A stretch of 64,000 nt of DNA, taken from Hyphomicrobiaceae bacterium (GTDB taxonomy: Bacteria > Pseudomonadota > Alphaproteobacteria > Rhizobiales > Hyphomicrobiaceae). A program made the position numbers and the translations under genes. The stretch spans positions 131,615 through 195,614 of the forward strand of contig JAKFWF010000039.1 of assembly GCA_021730785.1 (NCBI GenBank), given 5' to 3'. Below the pieces are notes generated by a model, which did not search any database, was not told the origin of the DNA, and saw only the letters and a list, made by a program, of their open reading frames with translations. Positions 19,246 to 27,394 of this stretch are shown one piece after another (position 1 is the first letter of the stretch; each line of letters starts with the position of its first letter).

Positions 19246-19701
19246 ATGACCTCCGCTATCGATTTCTTCGTTTCGCTCGGTCCAATTTGGAGCTGGCTGC
19301 TGCTTGGTGCACTCCTGCTCGGCCTGGAAATGCTGGTGCCGGGCGTGCATTTCATCTGGTTCGGCGTCGCCGCCGGCCTGGTCGCGCTCCTGGTGTTTGT
19401 GACCGGCATTCCCTGGGGCGTCCAGCTCATCGCCTTTGCCGCACTGGCCGCTGCCTTCGTCTATTTCATGCGCGGGTATGCGGCGCCTGATCGCAATAAG
19501 AGCGACGAACCCGACCTCAACGTCCGCGGCCAGCAGTATGTGGGCCGCACTGTGATCATCGAGGAAAGCATCGCCGGTGGCCGTGGCAAGGTGCGCGTTG
19601 GCGACACCATGTGGAGTGCACGCGGCCCCGATCTGCCGGCGGGCGTTGCCGTGAAGGTCACCGGCGTCGACGGCATCGTGCTGGTGGTTGCCGCGGTCTG
19701 A
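19246..19701 (+). CDS. NfeD-like membrane protein
   Basis: 151 residues, ATG at 19246 with GGGAG 8 bp upstream. Three hydrophobic segments (about residues 8-30, 32-52 and 58-75) are followed by a soluble domain with the NfeD OB-fold pattern YVGRTVIIEESIAGGRGKV and RGPDLPAGVAVKVTGVDG. NfeD proteins normally work with an SPFH/stomatin-type partner in the membrane; no such gene is adjacent, so the partner would be encoded elsewhere. Its stop lies only 3 bp from the convergent stop of the next gene. Confidence 0.82.
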   Translation: MTSAIDFFVSLGPIWSWLLLGALLLGLEMLVPGVHFIWFGVAAGLVALLVFVTGIPWGVQLIAFAALAAAFVYFMRGYAAPDRNKSDEPDLNVRGQQYVGRTVIIEESIAGGRGKVRVGDTMWSARGPDLPAGVAVKVTGVDGIVLVVAAV

Positions 19702-19704
19702 CGC

Positions 19705-21525
19705 TTACCGCCGGACGCGCACGCCGACGCGGACCTCGTCGCCAGTGTAGCTGCGGCCGCGGTCGTTGGTGTCGAAAATGGTGTTCTGATAGCGGCCGAA
19801 CAGCACGACTTCGCGGTTGAGGAAATATTCGAGACCAGCTGTTGTCCTCAGTTCGATCTCGCTCAGCCTGGAACCGGTGAATTCCTGCAGCGTGTAGCTG
19901 GTTCCGGCCGTGCCGATCAGGTCGCGGCGAAAGCCGTGGCGGATATCGAGGCCGATCTGGCGCGAGAAGGCGCCGCTCGAGTTGGCGAGCGTGGTTTCCG
20001 TCACGTCCGTGCGGGCGGAGAACAGGAACGACGTCAAGGCACTGTGACGGTAGGCGAGGCTGGCATCGAACAGGACGCCGCTGATTTCCCGCAACCGGCC
20101 GTCTTCAGGACGCTGGCGGCCATAGCCGAGGCTGATTTCACCGCGCAGGATCTGGCTCGAATTGCCAAACGACACGCCGGCCCGATAGCGCTCGCCGTTC
20201 GAGTCGCGCAGGATGCCGTCCGAGAATGCTGCTGCCCGATAACTGCGCTGATTGAAGGCGGTGTCAACGAACGTGAACAGCGTGGGCTTGAATTCCCAGG
20301 TGGCGCGCACCGCCTCTTCCGTCGTGCGGATATCGCGGTCGCGATTGCTGATGGTACCGCCGGCGATGGCGTCCGTCGGCCCGAAGGTCGTGTCTGAGTA
20401 CGAGCCGCGCAATTGCACGCTCAGGCGATTGAATCGGTGGTTGAGAGTTCCAGCATAGCGGTCAGTGGTGATGTCGGCGCGGTTGGCGGCCGTCAGCGGT
20501 GCGTTGATCGACGAGCGGATGTCCTGGCTCACATCGCGTGACACCAGCGCTTCGAGGCTCGTGCGCCGCGACAGATCGAGCCGGCCGCGCGACTCGATCG
20601 TGTACGCGCGATCGTTCTCGGTCGAGAACTCGATGAAGCGGCTGAAGTTGCCGGTGCCGCGGAATTCGAGCGCGTGGGTGCGCCAGTTCGACACCAGTCT
20701 GGCGGTTGGCCGCACATCGAAGACGAAGTCGGAGCGCGCCCGGGATGAGCGGAACAAGTTCGAGTAGAAGCCCGAGCCAAACTCGATTTCCGGCAGCAGC
20801 ACGAAGGCACCGAGCTTGATGCCACGGGGATCGAACGGCTCGAAGCGGAACAGGCGCTCCGGTCGCCGGTCGAGAATGGGGTCGACCTCGACCTGGAACA
20901 GTTGCGGATCAAAACCCGCAGGCGGCGCTTCGAAGGCGGCAATGTCGTCCGGCGACCGCGTGTCATTGATTGTGGCATCGACGCCGTCCTGGGGTCCGCG
21001 CGGTTCGCCCGTGACGATGACGCCGTCGATCTCCTGAGTCGGGCCTTGTTCAGCGCTGAGATCGCCATCGCTCAGCGCCGGCCGCTGACCGACGATCGGG
21101 GGCGTCGCGACCGGGGTGCCAGCGGCATCGGTGCCCGCCGTTCCAGGCGCTCCAGGGGCGCCGTTGCCATCGCGCGTGCCGTTGGTGTCGCCATCATCGC
21201 CGGCGTCGGCCGCGGTATCGGGAGTGGCGGGGGGATCGTCGGGGATCGGGACCGGCGCCGTCTGTCCGCGGCGGGGCAGGGTCTCGGCCGGCGCCGCTGG
21301 CGGCAATCCCCGCGTGCGTGGCGTCAGCGCCTGGCCTTGCGGTGGCGGAATGATCGTGGTGATGGAGGTCGGCGTGCCCTGGGCGTGGGCGACGCGCGGG
21401 GCGGCCATGAACCCCAACAGGGTCACAGCGCAAAATCCCAGGCCAAACCAGGCGAGTTGTCTGCCGACGTGCACGGCGCGCTCCACGGGCAACCGAATCA
21501 GTGAGGAACGCGGAACGGCTTTCAC
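19705..21525 (-). CDS. Outer-membrane beta-barrel protein (putative porin, BBP2-type)
   Basis: 606 residues from a GTG at 21525. A signal peptide (hydrophobic WFGLGFCAVTLLGFMAAP, cleavage near AHAQ) leads into a disordered Pro/Ala/Gly/Asp-rich region to about residue 150. From about 225 the sequence alternates as in beta-barrels, starting with GIKLGAFVLLPEIEFGSGFYSNLF, the entry motif of the putative beta-barrel porin 2 family, and ending on the basic strand VRVGVRVRR. Function is unknown; relatives often accompany exopolysaccharide or envelope loci. It is probably monocistronic, 37 bp downstream of the MFS gene on the same strand. Confidence 0.78.
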   Translation of the reverse strand: MKAVPRSSLIRLPVERAVHVGRQLAWFGLGFCAVTLLGFMAAPRVAHAQGTPTSITTIIPPPQGQALTPRTRGLPPAAPAETLPRRGQTAPVPIPDDPPATPDTAADAGDDGDTNGTRDGNGAPGAPGTAGTDAAGTPVATPPIVGQRPALSDGDLSAEQGPTQEIDGVIVTGEPRGPQDGVDATINDTRSPDDIAAFEAPPAGFDPQLFQVEVDPILDRRPERLFRFEPFDPRGIKLGAFVLLPEIEFGSGFYSNLFRSSRARSDFVFDVRPTARLVSNWRTHALEFRGTGNFSRFIEFSTENDRAYTIESRGRLDLSRRTSLEALVSRDVSQDIRSSINAPLTAANRADITTDRYAGTLNHRFNRLSVQLRGSYSDTTFGPTDAIAGGTISNRDRDIRTTEEAVRATWEFKPTLFTFVDTAFNQRSYRAAAFSDGILRDSNGERYRAGVSFGNSSQILRGEISLGYGRQRPEDGRLREISGVLFDASLAYRHSALTSFLFSARTDVTETTLANSSGAFSRQIGLDIRHGFRRDLIGTAGTSYTLQEFTGSRLSEIELRTTAGLEYFLNREVVLFGRYQNTIFDTNDRGRSYTGDEVRVGVRVRR

Positions 21526-21562
21526 CCAAGCCTAGGAAGCGGCGGTTAACGGAGCGTTTAGA

Positions 21563-22822
21563 TTACCCCTTGGCCGGCAGGAGGCGAGGCCGTTGGCTCA
21601 AGAACCACACCAGCGCGAGCACCTGGATGACGAAGAACAGGCCGAATGCCGCCTGGTAGGCCGCGGGTCCAAATCCACCTGATGGCAGTCGCGGATACGT
21701 GTCGATGATCAACCCAACCGCATACTGGATGAAGAATGCGGAAGCGAAGATCATCAGGTTCATGGCACTGTTGGCGCGCCCCGTGCGGGCAACGCCGAAA
21801 TGGCGCGACAGCCAGGGATAGGCGAGGATCGCCGCTTGCCCAACCATGCCGAAGGTCATCCAAGCCACGAGCCGCAGCGGCACGATGTCGATGATGATGC
21901 ACGCCTGTGCCGCGAGGAACAGGGCGATGAAGCCCGCCATGACATCGAGTTCGCTCACGCCGCGCCGCAGGAAGCGGTCAGTCACGGTGCCGGTCGCGAA
22001 GATGCCGAAGACAAAGGCCGCCGCCATCCAGAACAATTGGGTGGCAGCCGTGCCGCGGTCGAGGCCGGCGACATCGCGGAACCAGGGACCGGCCCACAAC
22101 GTCTGGATCGCGATGTGCATGCCGGCCGTGGTACCAAGCAGTGGCGCCAGGGCCCAGAACACGCGGTCGGTGAGAATTTCGCCGGTCGCCCTGATCTGTG
22201 CGCCGAGCGTGCCGCCGGGCGCGCCCCCGCGCCGCTCCGGCACCGCGAGCAGGATCAGCAGCGCAGCGCCAACGGTCACCGCCACAAGGCCGACGAACGC
22301 GGTCCGCCAGCCGAACCTGCCGACGACCCATTCCATCGGCGCGGTCGCGCACAGCAGGCCAAGGCCGCCGAGCGACATCACGTAGGCGTTGGCCAACGCA
22401 CGTCGCGCCTCCGGCACCCACAGCGCCACCGCCTTGAAACTTGCCATCAGACCGCCTGCAAAGCCGATGCCGATCAGCGCTCGCGCCGCCGTCAGCATCG
22501 CAACGTTGGTGCCGACGGCAAACAGCATGGCGCCCATGGCCGCCACCAGGAGCAAAGCGAACTGCACCCGGCGTGGCCCGTAGCGGTCGAGCAGGATGCC
22601 GAGCGGCAGCTGGAAGCAGGCGAACGCGGCGAGATAGGCCCCGGTCAGCAGACCAAGCTCGGATGCCGTTAGCCCGATGTCGGTCTGCAGGTTCGGCGCC
22701 ACCACCGCGTTCACGGCGCGCAACAGCTGCGACAGGAAATAGCCGAAGCTGAACGGTAGCAGCGCCGCGATCAGAATGCCGAATGGAATTGCCGGCGCCG
22801 CCGTGGATGCAGGTAATTTCAC
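21563..22822 (-). CDS. Major facilitator superfamily transporter
   Basis: 419 residues from a GTG at 22822, chosen because GGAG lies 6 bp upstream; upstream codons would add an atypical extension. Twelve hydrophobic segments; the cytoplasmic loop after segment 2 reads LGILLDRYGPRRVQ, the MFS A-motif region. Substrate cannot be inferred. It ends 37 bp before the beta-barrel gene and may be cotranscribed with it, in which case the pair could form an export or import route across both membranes. Confidence 0.85.
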   Translation of the reverse strand: MKLPASTAAPAIPFGILIAALLPFSFGYFLSQLLRAVNAVVAPNLQTDIGLTASELGLLTGAYLAAFACFQLPLGILLDRYGPRRVQFALLLVAAMGAMLFAVGTNVAMLTAARALIGIGFAGGLMASFKAVALWVPEARRALANAYVMSLGGLGLLCATAPMEWVVGRFGWRTAFVGLVAVTVGAALLILLAVPERRGGAPGGTLGAQIRATGEILTDRVFWALAPLLGTTAGMHIAIQTLWAGPWFRDVAGLDRGTAATQLFWMAAAFVFGIFATGTVTDRFLRRGVSELDVMAGFIALFLAAQACIIIDIVPLRLVAWMTFGMVGQAAILAYPWLSRHFGVARTGRANSAMNLMIFASAFFIQYAVGLIIDTYPRLPSGGFGPAAYQAAFGLFFVIQVLALVWFLSQRPRLLPAKG

Positions 22823-23013
22823 GAAGTACTCCAGGACGGCAACCAGGCGGACAGGGACCAAGGTACTGTGCTGGTGCCACATGCGGGCGCAGGCCGCAAC
22901 TCCGTATGTTCCCGATCGTTTACACGCCGGGACGGCAGCGCGGGCTGGTGCCGCCGCCCACGAAATCGCTTGCTGGCAGGAATGGTCTCGCCTATAGCTC
23001 GCCGCCTAGCGCT

Positions 23014-23089
23014 GTCCCGTTCGTCTAGCGGCCTAGGACACCAGCCTCTCACGTTGGGAACACGGGTTCGAAACCCGTACGGGGCACCA
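23014..23089 (+). tRNA. tRNA-Glu (anticodon CTC)
   Basis: Acceptor stem GTCCCGT (23014-23020) pairs with ACGGGGC (23079-23085), discriminator A and encoded CCA at 23087-23089. The anticodon stem CCAGC/GTTGG encloses CTCTCAC with CTC. The T arm is CGGGTTCGAAACCCG. It borders the accessory stretch 23245-33676; tRNA 3' ends are frequent integration sites, but I found no matching direct repeat on the far side. Confidence 0.95.
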
Positions 23090-23244
23090 TCTCACCACTG
23101 GTTGTGCGAGCACCATCGAGAGTGCCCAGTTCGATGGGCCTGTAACAGCATCGCGCCGCGTAGAAGTTCGAATAAGATGACAGGCAGATCGCGTCTGTTT
23201 TCCAACCGCCCCAAATGCAGCGGCGCGTGCCGTCACCCGGCCAG

Positions 23245-24351
23245 TCAGCGGGGACGTTCACCGGGATGCCCCGCGATCAGCGGCTCGGTCATGAGGGTCA
23301 TCAGGAGCTGTCTGAGGATGTGGGCTTTGGCGATGTCGGGATCGTTGCCCGGCGGTCGCTTGAAACCAAGTCCACTTTTCAAGTGTTTGAATGAAATCTC
23401 GATCCGCCACCGTAGTTGATACAGCGCGCCGATGGCCGCGGTCGGGACGTCCACAGCGTGGAGCGACGTGACGAGGATCGCCCAACCGGCGGCGACCAAG
23501 GTTTCCGGCTGTAGATCGCGGCCTTTGGCGCGCGCTTCGGCTTCGAGCTTGGCGCGCGTTTGCGCAATCGCTGCCTCCGGTTTGCGGATCGCCACGAGCC
23601 GCAGCGCGATCGGGGTCGCAGCCGTACCCTTGATCCAGATCGGTCGATCGACAGTACCAGCGCTCCTGGCTTTCATCAGCACGCCAATCAAATTGAACGG
23701 TTTGCCATCGGCATCGAGCCAGCGTGCGCCATTCCACGGTGCGCGTATGAGCACGTCACCACCTGCCGCGCGCACGGCCGCAATACGATCCGGCTGCAGA
23801 TACGCGCGATCACCGATGCGACTCTCCCCGACGACGACCGCCGTGCGATCCAGGCGCTCGCCCTCGCGCTCGTCCGTCAGGTCGCAGGCGGAAAAGCGCT
23901 CGGTTTTGCCGTCGAGATCAAACACCGCGTGCACACGCCAGACGCCCCCGGCCTGGCGTTGCGAACGAGCGGCTTTGGCGACGACGGTGGCATCGACGAT
24001 GCGGATCAGGCGGCCCATTGTCAGCGCCATGTCGAGCGGCTTTGTCTGGACAGCCAACTGACGATTGAGAATCGTCTCCAGCCAGAACGCCGTTTTGCTC
24101 ACGCGCTTGAGCAGCGCGACGTTCGACAATTGCGCCAGATCAATCGCGGCCGACCAAACGGCAGTCGAGCGAAAACCCATGGCTCCCAGGCACTACGCCA
24201 ACGTCAGCCGCAACTGATCGACCGCACACGACACCTCGCGCGCCCGCTGGAAAGCGCCCGTATCGCGCGCCTCCCTCTCGAGATAGTCGCTGCCGCCCAA
24301 CCGCTCGACGGTTGCGTTCCCGTCGTCATTGGTCAGAGATCCGGTGCTCAT
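23245..24351 (-). pseudogene. IS4-family transposase interrupted by an amber codon
   Basis: From ATG 24351 the frame runs to 23245 (368 codons) but contains TAG at 24193-24195, in the stretch LRLTLA-stop-CLGAMGFRST, where IS4 transposases of this group usually have an aromatic residue (Tyr codon to TAG by one change). Homology is continuous across the stop. The DDE catalytic pieces are present: IVDATVV, ESRIGDRAYLQPD, and the C-terminal YQLRWRIEISFKHLKSG with its Y-R-E signature. The protein is therefore probably inactive unless the stop is read through or reinitiation at ATG 24180 suffices. Clear terminal inverted repeats could not be recognised. Confidence 0.8.
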
Positions 24352-24429
24352 CCGTCCTTGGAATCAGGCTCGATTCCAACGCGCAAGTGGCAAAGTTATC
24401 GCGTATGGCTCATAAGGCCTCGGATCAAA

Positions 24430-24531
24430 CTAACCCACGGGCTCAAACGGCACCACGCGGAAACCGATCTCGCTGCTGGCGGCTCGCGCAGCATACGCCC
24501 GTTTCATAAACTCAGGCGTGCCACCGCTCAT
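24430..24531 (-). pseudogene. Possible C-terminal scrap of a formylglycine-generating-enzyme (SUMF1) gene
   Basis: The 33 codons from 24531 end in a stretch, AYAARAASSEIGFRVVPFEP, that resembles the end of FGE-sulfatase/SUMF1 domains, where R-x(n)-IGFRVV closes the fold. An in-frame TAG lies 9 codons before it, and no further domain sequence is seen upstream. SUMF1 domains are common partners of bacterial caspase-like proteases, one of which is encoded 1.2 kb away on the other strand. The match is short, so the call is tentative. Confidence 0.4.
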
Positions 24532-24855
24532 GATAACTGAGCCGGGGCGGGTTGTGAACTAGCCGGTGTCGTTCTGGCGAGCTTGGCGTCGCGTGTTGCG
24601 ATTGCGTGACAATTAATCACAAGACTGAGGAAACTTTCTACGCAACTGCACTCACGAAAAAGTGTGAAATGGGAATTGCGCCGCAGTTTCAGTTCGGCCC
24701 TGGGTTGGATCACCGGCAGGCTGCCGAGCTCGGCCAAAAGGCCCTTTTCACCGGATCGGAGATAGGCTACCTGTTGGGCGAGGCATGGCAAATTGGATGT
24801 TGTTCAGGCGCGTCGGCGCCTATTCACTTTAAACAACTTCACAGTTGGAGGGCAC
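24532..24855. other. 324-bp leader region upstream of the OmpA-domain gene
   Basis: No gene is supported here. It contains an AT-richer patch (24600-24675) and, close to the gene, an inverted repeat AGGCGC-GTCG-GCGCCT (24806-24821) flanked by TTGTTC (24800-24805) and TATTCA (24821-24826), a weak promoter-like pair with 15-bp spacing. The repeat could be an operator or a leader hairpin. Confidence 0.4.
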
Positions 24856-25479
24856 ATGGCGGTCGTGGCGCGCATTGCACTGTTAGCTGGACTTATGGTG
24901 TTACCCCTCGTTGGGGCTGCGGCTCAGGGTGCTACAAGCAGTAGTCCAGCTGGTGTCGACGAACTGGCCGCGCAACTCATGCCGAAGATCATACCGCCGG
25001 CACCGGTCACCCGCTCGTTCAAGCCGGGATCGGGCGATCCGACAACTCGCGGCATCAGCACGATCGCGCCGGCTTCCGCACCCGCCGTTCAGCCAAGTCA
25101 AGTCGTGTCGCTGAAGGTCGAATTCGACACCGGCAGCGCCAACTTGCGTCCCGAAGGCAAGGCCACGCTCGATAGGCTGGCGCTCAGCATGAACAAGGTC
25201 AAGAAGGTCGTCACCCGCTCGATCGGCGATCAGCAGCGTCTGGTGCTGGCCGTCGTCGGCCACACCGATCATCGTGGTGATGATAATTATAATTATCGCT
25301 TGTCCGAGGAACGGGCAAAGTCTGCCAAGCGTTATCTGAAGGAGTATTGGGGCTATACAGATGCGGACATTGAGACGGCCTGGAAAGGCAAATCGGAACC
25401 CGTCGACCGGCGGAGCCCGTGCGATGAGTCCTGCATGCAGGAAAACAGGCGCGTCGAAGTACAGACCGTGATCAAGTAG
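24856..25479 (+). CDS. Exported OmpA-domain protein
   Basis: 207 residues; ATG at 24856 follows GGAGGG. A signal peptide covers residues 1-24 (ALLAGLMVLPLVGAAAQG). After a Pro-rich linker an OmpA C-terminal domain occupies about 84-206, with VEFDTGSANLRPEGKATLDR and VVGHTDHRGDDNYNYRLSEE; D138 and R153 correspond to the pair that binds diaminopimelate of peptidoglycan. A Cys pair (CDESC, 189-193) sits in an unusual loop near the end. It lacks a barrel, so it should be a periplasmic wall-binding protein. It is the first of three collinear genes (with the caspase and TIR-STAND genes), with 211 bp before the next. Confidence 0.85.
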   Translation: MAVVARIALLAGLMVLPLVGAAAQGATSSSPAGVDELAAQLMPKIIPPAPVTRSFKPGSGDPTTRGISTIAPASAPAVQPSQVVSLKVEFDTGSANLRPEGKATLDRLALSMNKVKKVVTRSIGDQQRLVLAVVGHTDHRGDDNYNYRLSEERAKSAKRYLKEYWGYTDADIETAWKGKSEPVDRRSPCDESCMQENRRVEVQTVIK

Positions 25480-25690
25480 TGGCAGCAGTCATTTGCCATT
25501 GAACTGCGCGACAGCGCGGGCTTTGGCGCAACACCATCCCAACCCGGCGACAGCTGGGCTGCGTGACCTAACGTCCGCGTCCGTCGACCTGGATGCAATT
25601 GCAAAGACAATATTTTCCGGCAACACCTGACCGGTGACATGGATACCGGCAGCTTGAGATCTGGAGCAGATCATGCAGCGGGGGATCATC

Positions 25691-27271
25691 ATGAAGTGGG
25701 ACGCAACAAGGGCATTGCTACTGTTGTTGATCATGGGGCTGGCGCTCATTGTGCCTGGCGCATCGCAGGCCGCTGTCGAAAAGCGCGTTGCACTGGTGAT
25801 CGGCAACGGCCTCTACAAGAATACGGTGCAGCTGCCGAACGCGCCCAATGATGCGCGCGCGATGTCGGCAACGCTCCGGCGCATGGGGTTCCAGGTCATC
25901 GAGGGCATCGATCTGTCCGGCGCCGGGATGACCGAAAAGTTGCGCGAATTCAGCGGTGTGCTGAACGGCGCCGATGTGGGGCTGGTGTTTTATGCCGGCC
26001 ACGGCCTGCAGGTTGCCGGCGAGAACTATCTGGTGCCGATCGATGCCTTACTGAAGCAGGAGCGCGATCTCGACTTCGAGACGCTGAAGGTCGATCTGGT
26101 CGTCAAGCAGCTGCTGCGCGAGGCGAAGGTCAAGATTCTATTGCTTGATGCGTGCCGGGATAATCCGCTAGCGGCAGACCTCGCCCGCTCCATGGGCGGT
26201 CCCGGCCGTACGCGCTCGGCTGCCATCGGCGCGGGTCTTGGCAAGATCGAAACGCCAGGTGCGTCGGGAACTCTGGTGGCGTTTGCCACCGCACCCGGCA
26301 CCACGGCGTTGGACGGCCAGGGCCAGCACAGTCCGTTCACGGAGGCACTGCTCGGCCATCTGGAAACGCCCGGCCTCGACATCAGCGTGGTGATGACGCG
26401 CGTGCGCGGTCAGGTTGTCCGTGTCACGGGTGAGCGCCAGCAGCCTTGGACAAACTCATCGCTGACTGACGAGTTCCATCTGGTACCGGTCGTGCAGACC
26501 ACCGCATCGCTGCAACCAGCAACTGGGCCAGGCGCGGGCGAGCAGACCGGCGGCACCGCGGCACAAGCCGCGTCTCAGGCGCGCGGCGTCGCATCGGGTT
26601 TTGATCCCCGGCAGATCGAATTTACGCTGTGGCAAGATGCCAAGGCCGCCAACACGCCGGGCGCCTATCAGGCATATCTGGACCAGTTCCCGGTTGGCAC
26701 GTATGCCGGGCTGGCGCGCGAGTCGATGGCACGTATCGGCCGTGCTCCTGGAGCCGCAGGGACAACCGCTGCCGTCGCTCCGGCTCCAGCGTCACCTGCG
26801 GTACCGGAGCAGACCCGTTCGGCTGAATCAAGCGACCGGACCGAGGTTGAGTTGTCGCTGGATGAAGACAAATGGCAGACTGTGCAACGTCGTCTGACGC
26901 GGCTCGGTTTCGCCACGCGTGGTATTGACGGTAATGCCGGTGCCGGCACCCGGGCGGCGATCCGCAATTGGCAGACGGCGCGCGGCATGTCGGCCTCGGG
27001 CTACCTCAATAAGTCGCAATACGATTATCTGTTGGGCGAGCCGTTGCCGGCAGCTACGGCGTCGTCCGGATCGTCCGCGTCGTCCGATGAAAGTCCTTCG
27101 ACGACGCGCTCGGCGACGCGAAACCGATCCGAATCCTCGTCGCGTTCTGAGACGCCGCGTTCAGAGCCGCGCCCAAGCCGCAACAACGACTCAGACAGTG
27201 CGGCAAGAGCGGCAGGGCAATTCATCGGTGGCGCCGTGCGTGGCTTCACTGGCGGCAGGCTGCCGTTCTGA
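25691..27271 (+). CDS. Exported caspase-like (C14) protease with peptidoglycan-binding-like domain
   Basis: 526 residues from ATG 25691 (GGGGGA 6 bp upstream; ATG 25673 possible). A signal peptide or anchor is clear (LLLLLIMGLALIVPGASQAA). The caspase fold spans about 31-265, with His104 in FYAGHGLQ and Cys155 in LLDACRDNP. Around 308-350 lies a short module (YQAYLDQFPVGTYAGLA) common in bacterial caspase proteins. Residues about 391-450 form a peptidoglycan-binding-like domain (VQRRLTRLGF, GTRAAIRNWQ). A Ser/Arg-rich tract (455-503) and a Gly-rich hydrophobic tail close the protein. It is thus predicted to act in the periplasm. Bacterial caspases of this type cleave after basic residues; its target is unknown. 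A terminator-like hairpin follows immediately. Confidence 0.87.
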   Translation: MKWDATRALLLLLIMGLALIVPGASQAAVEKRVALVIGNGLYKNTVQLPNAPNDARAMSATLRRMGFQVIEGIDLSGAGMTEKLREFSGVLNGADVGLVFYAGHGLQVAGENYLVPIDALLKQERDLDFETLKVDLVVKQLLREAKVKILLLDACRDNPLAADLARSMGGPGRTRSAAIGAGLGKIETPGASGTLVAFATAPGTTALDGQGQHSPFTEALLGHLETPGLDISVVMTRVRGQVVRVTGERQQPWTNSSLTDEFHLVPVVQTTASLQPATGPGAGEQTGGTAAQAASQARGVASGFDPRQIEFTLWQDAKAANTPGAYQAYLDQFPVGTYAGLARESMARIGRAPGAAGTTAAVAPAPASPAVPEQTRSAESSDRTEVELSLDEDKWQTVQRRLTRLGFATRGIDGNAGAGTRAAIRNWQTARGMSASGYLNKSQYDYLLGEPLPAATASSGSSASSDESPSTTRSATRNRSESSSRSETPRSEPRPSRNNDSDSAARAAGQFIGGAVRGFTGGRLPF

Positions 27272-27280
27272 AACTCGCTC

Positions 27281-27324
27281 GACGAGGCGACGCGACACCG
27301 CGTGTGCCTCGTCAAAGCGTTTTT
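27281..27324 (+). terminator. Strong terminator-like hairpin after the caspase gene
   Basis: GACGAGGC (27281-27288) pairs perfectly with GCCTCGTC (27306-27313); inside, ACGCG pairs with CGCGT around an ACAC loop, and five Ts follow at 27320-27324. This is the most convincing terminator in the window. It separates the caspase gene from the TIR-STAND gene, which would then need its own promoter in 27325-27394. Confidence 0.7.
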
Positions 27325-27394
27325 GGCCCATGGTGTTTTGCAAGTTTACTGTCCTGTGGCTTGATGTGGCGGTCGGAAGCGAAGTGGTGGCCGT

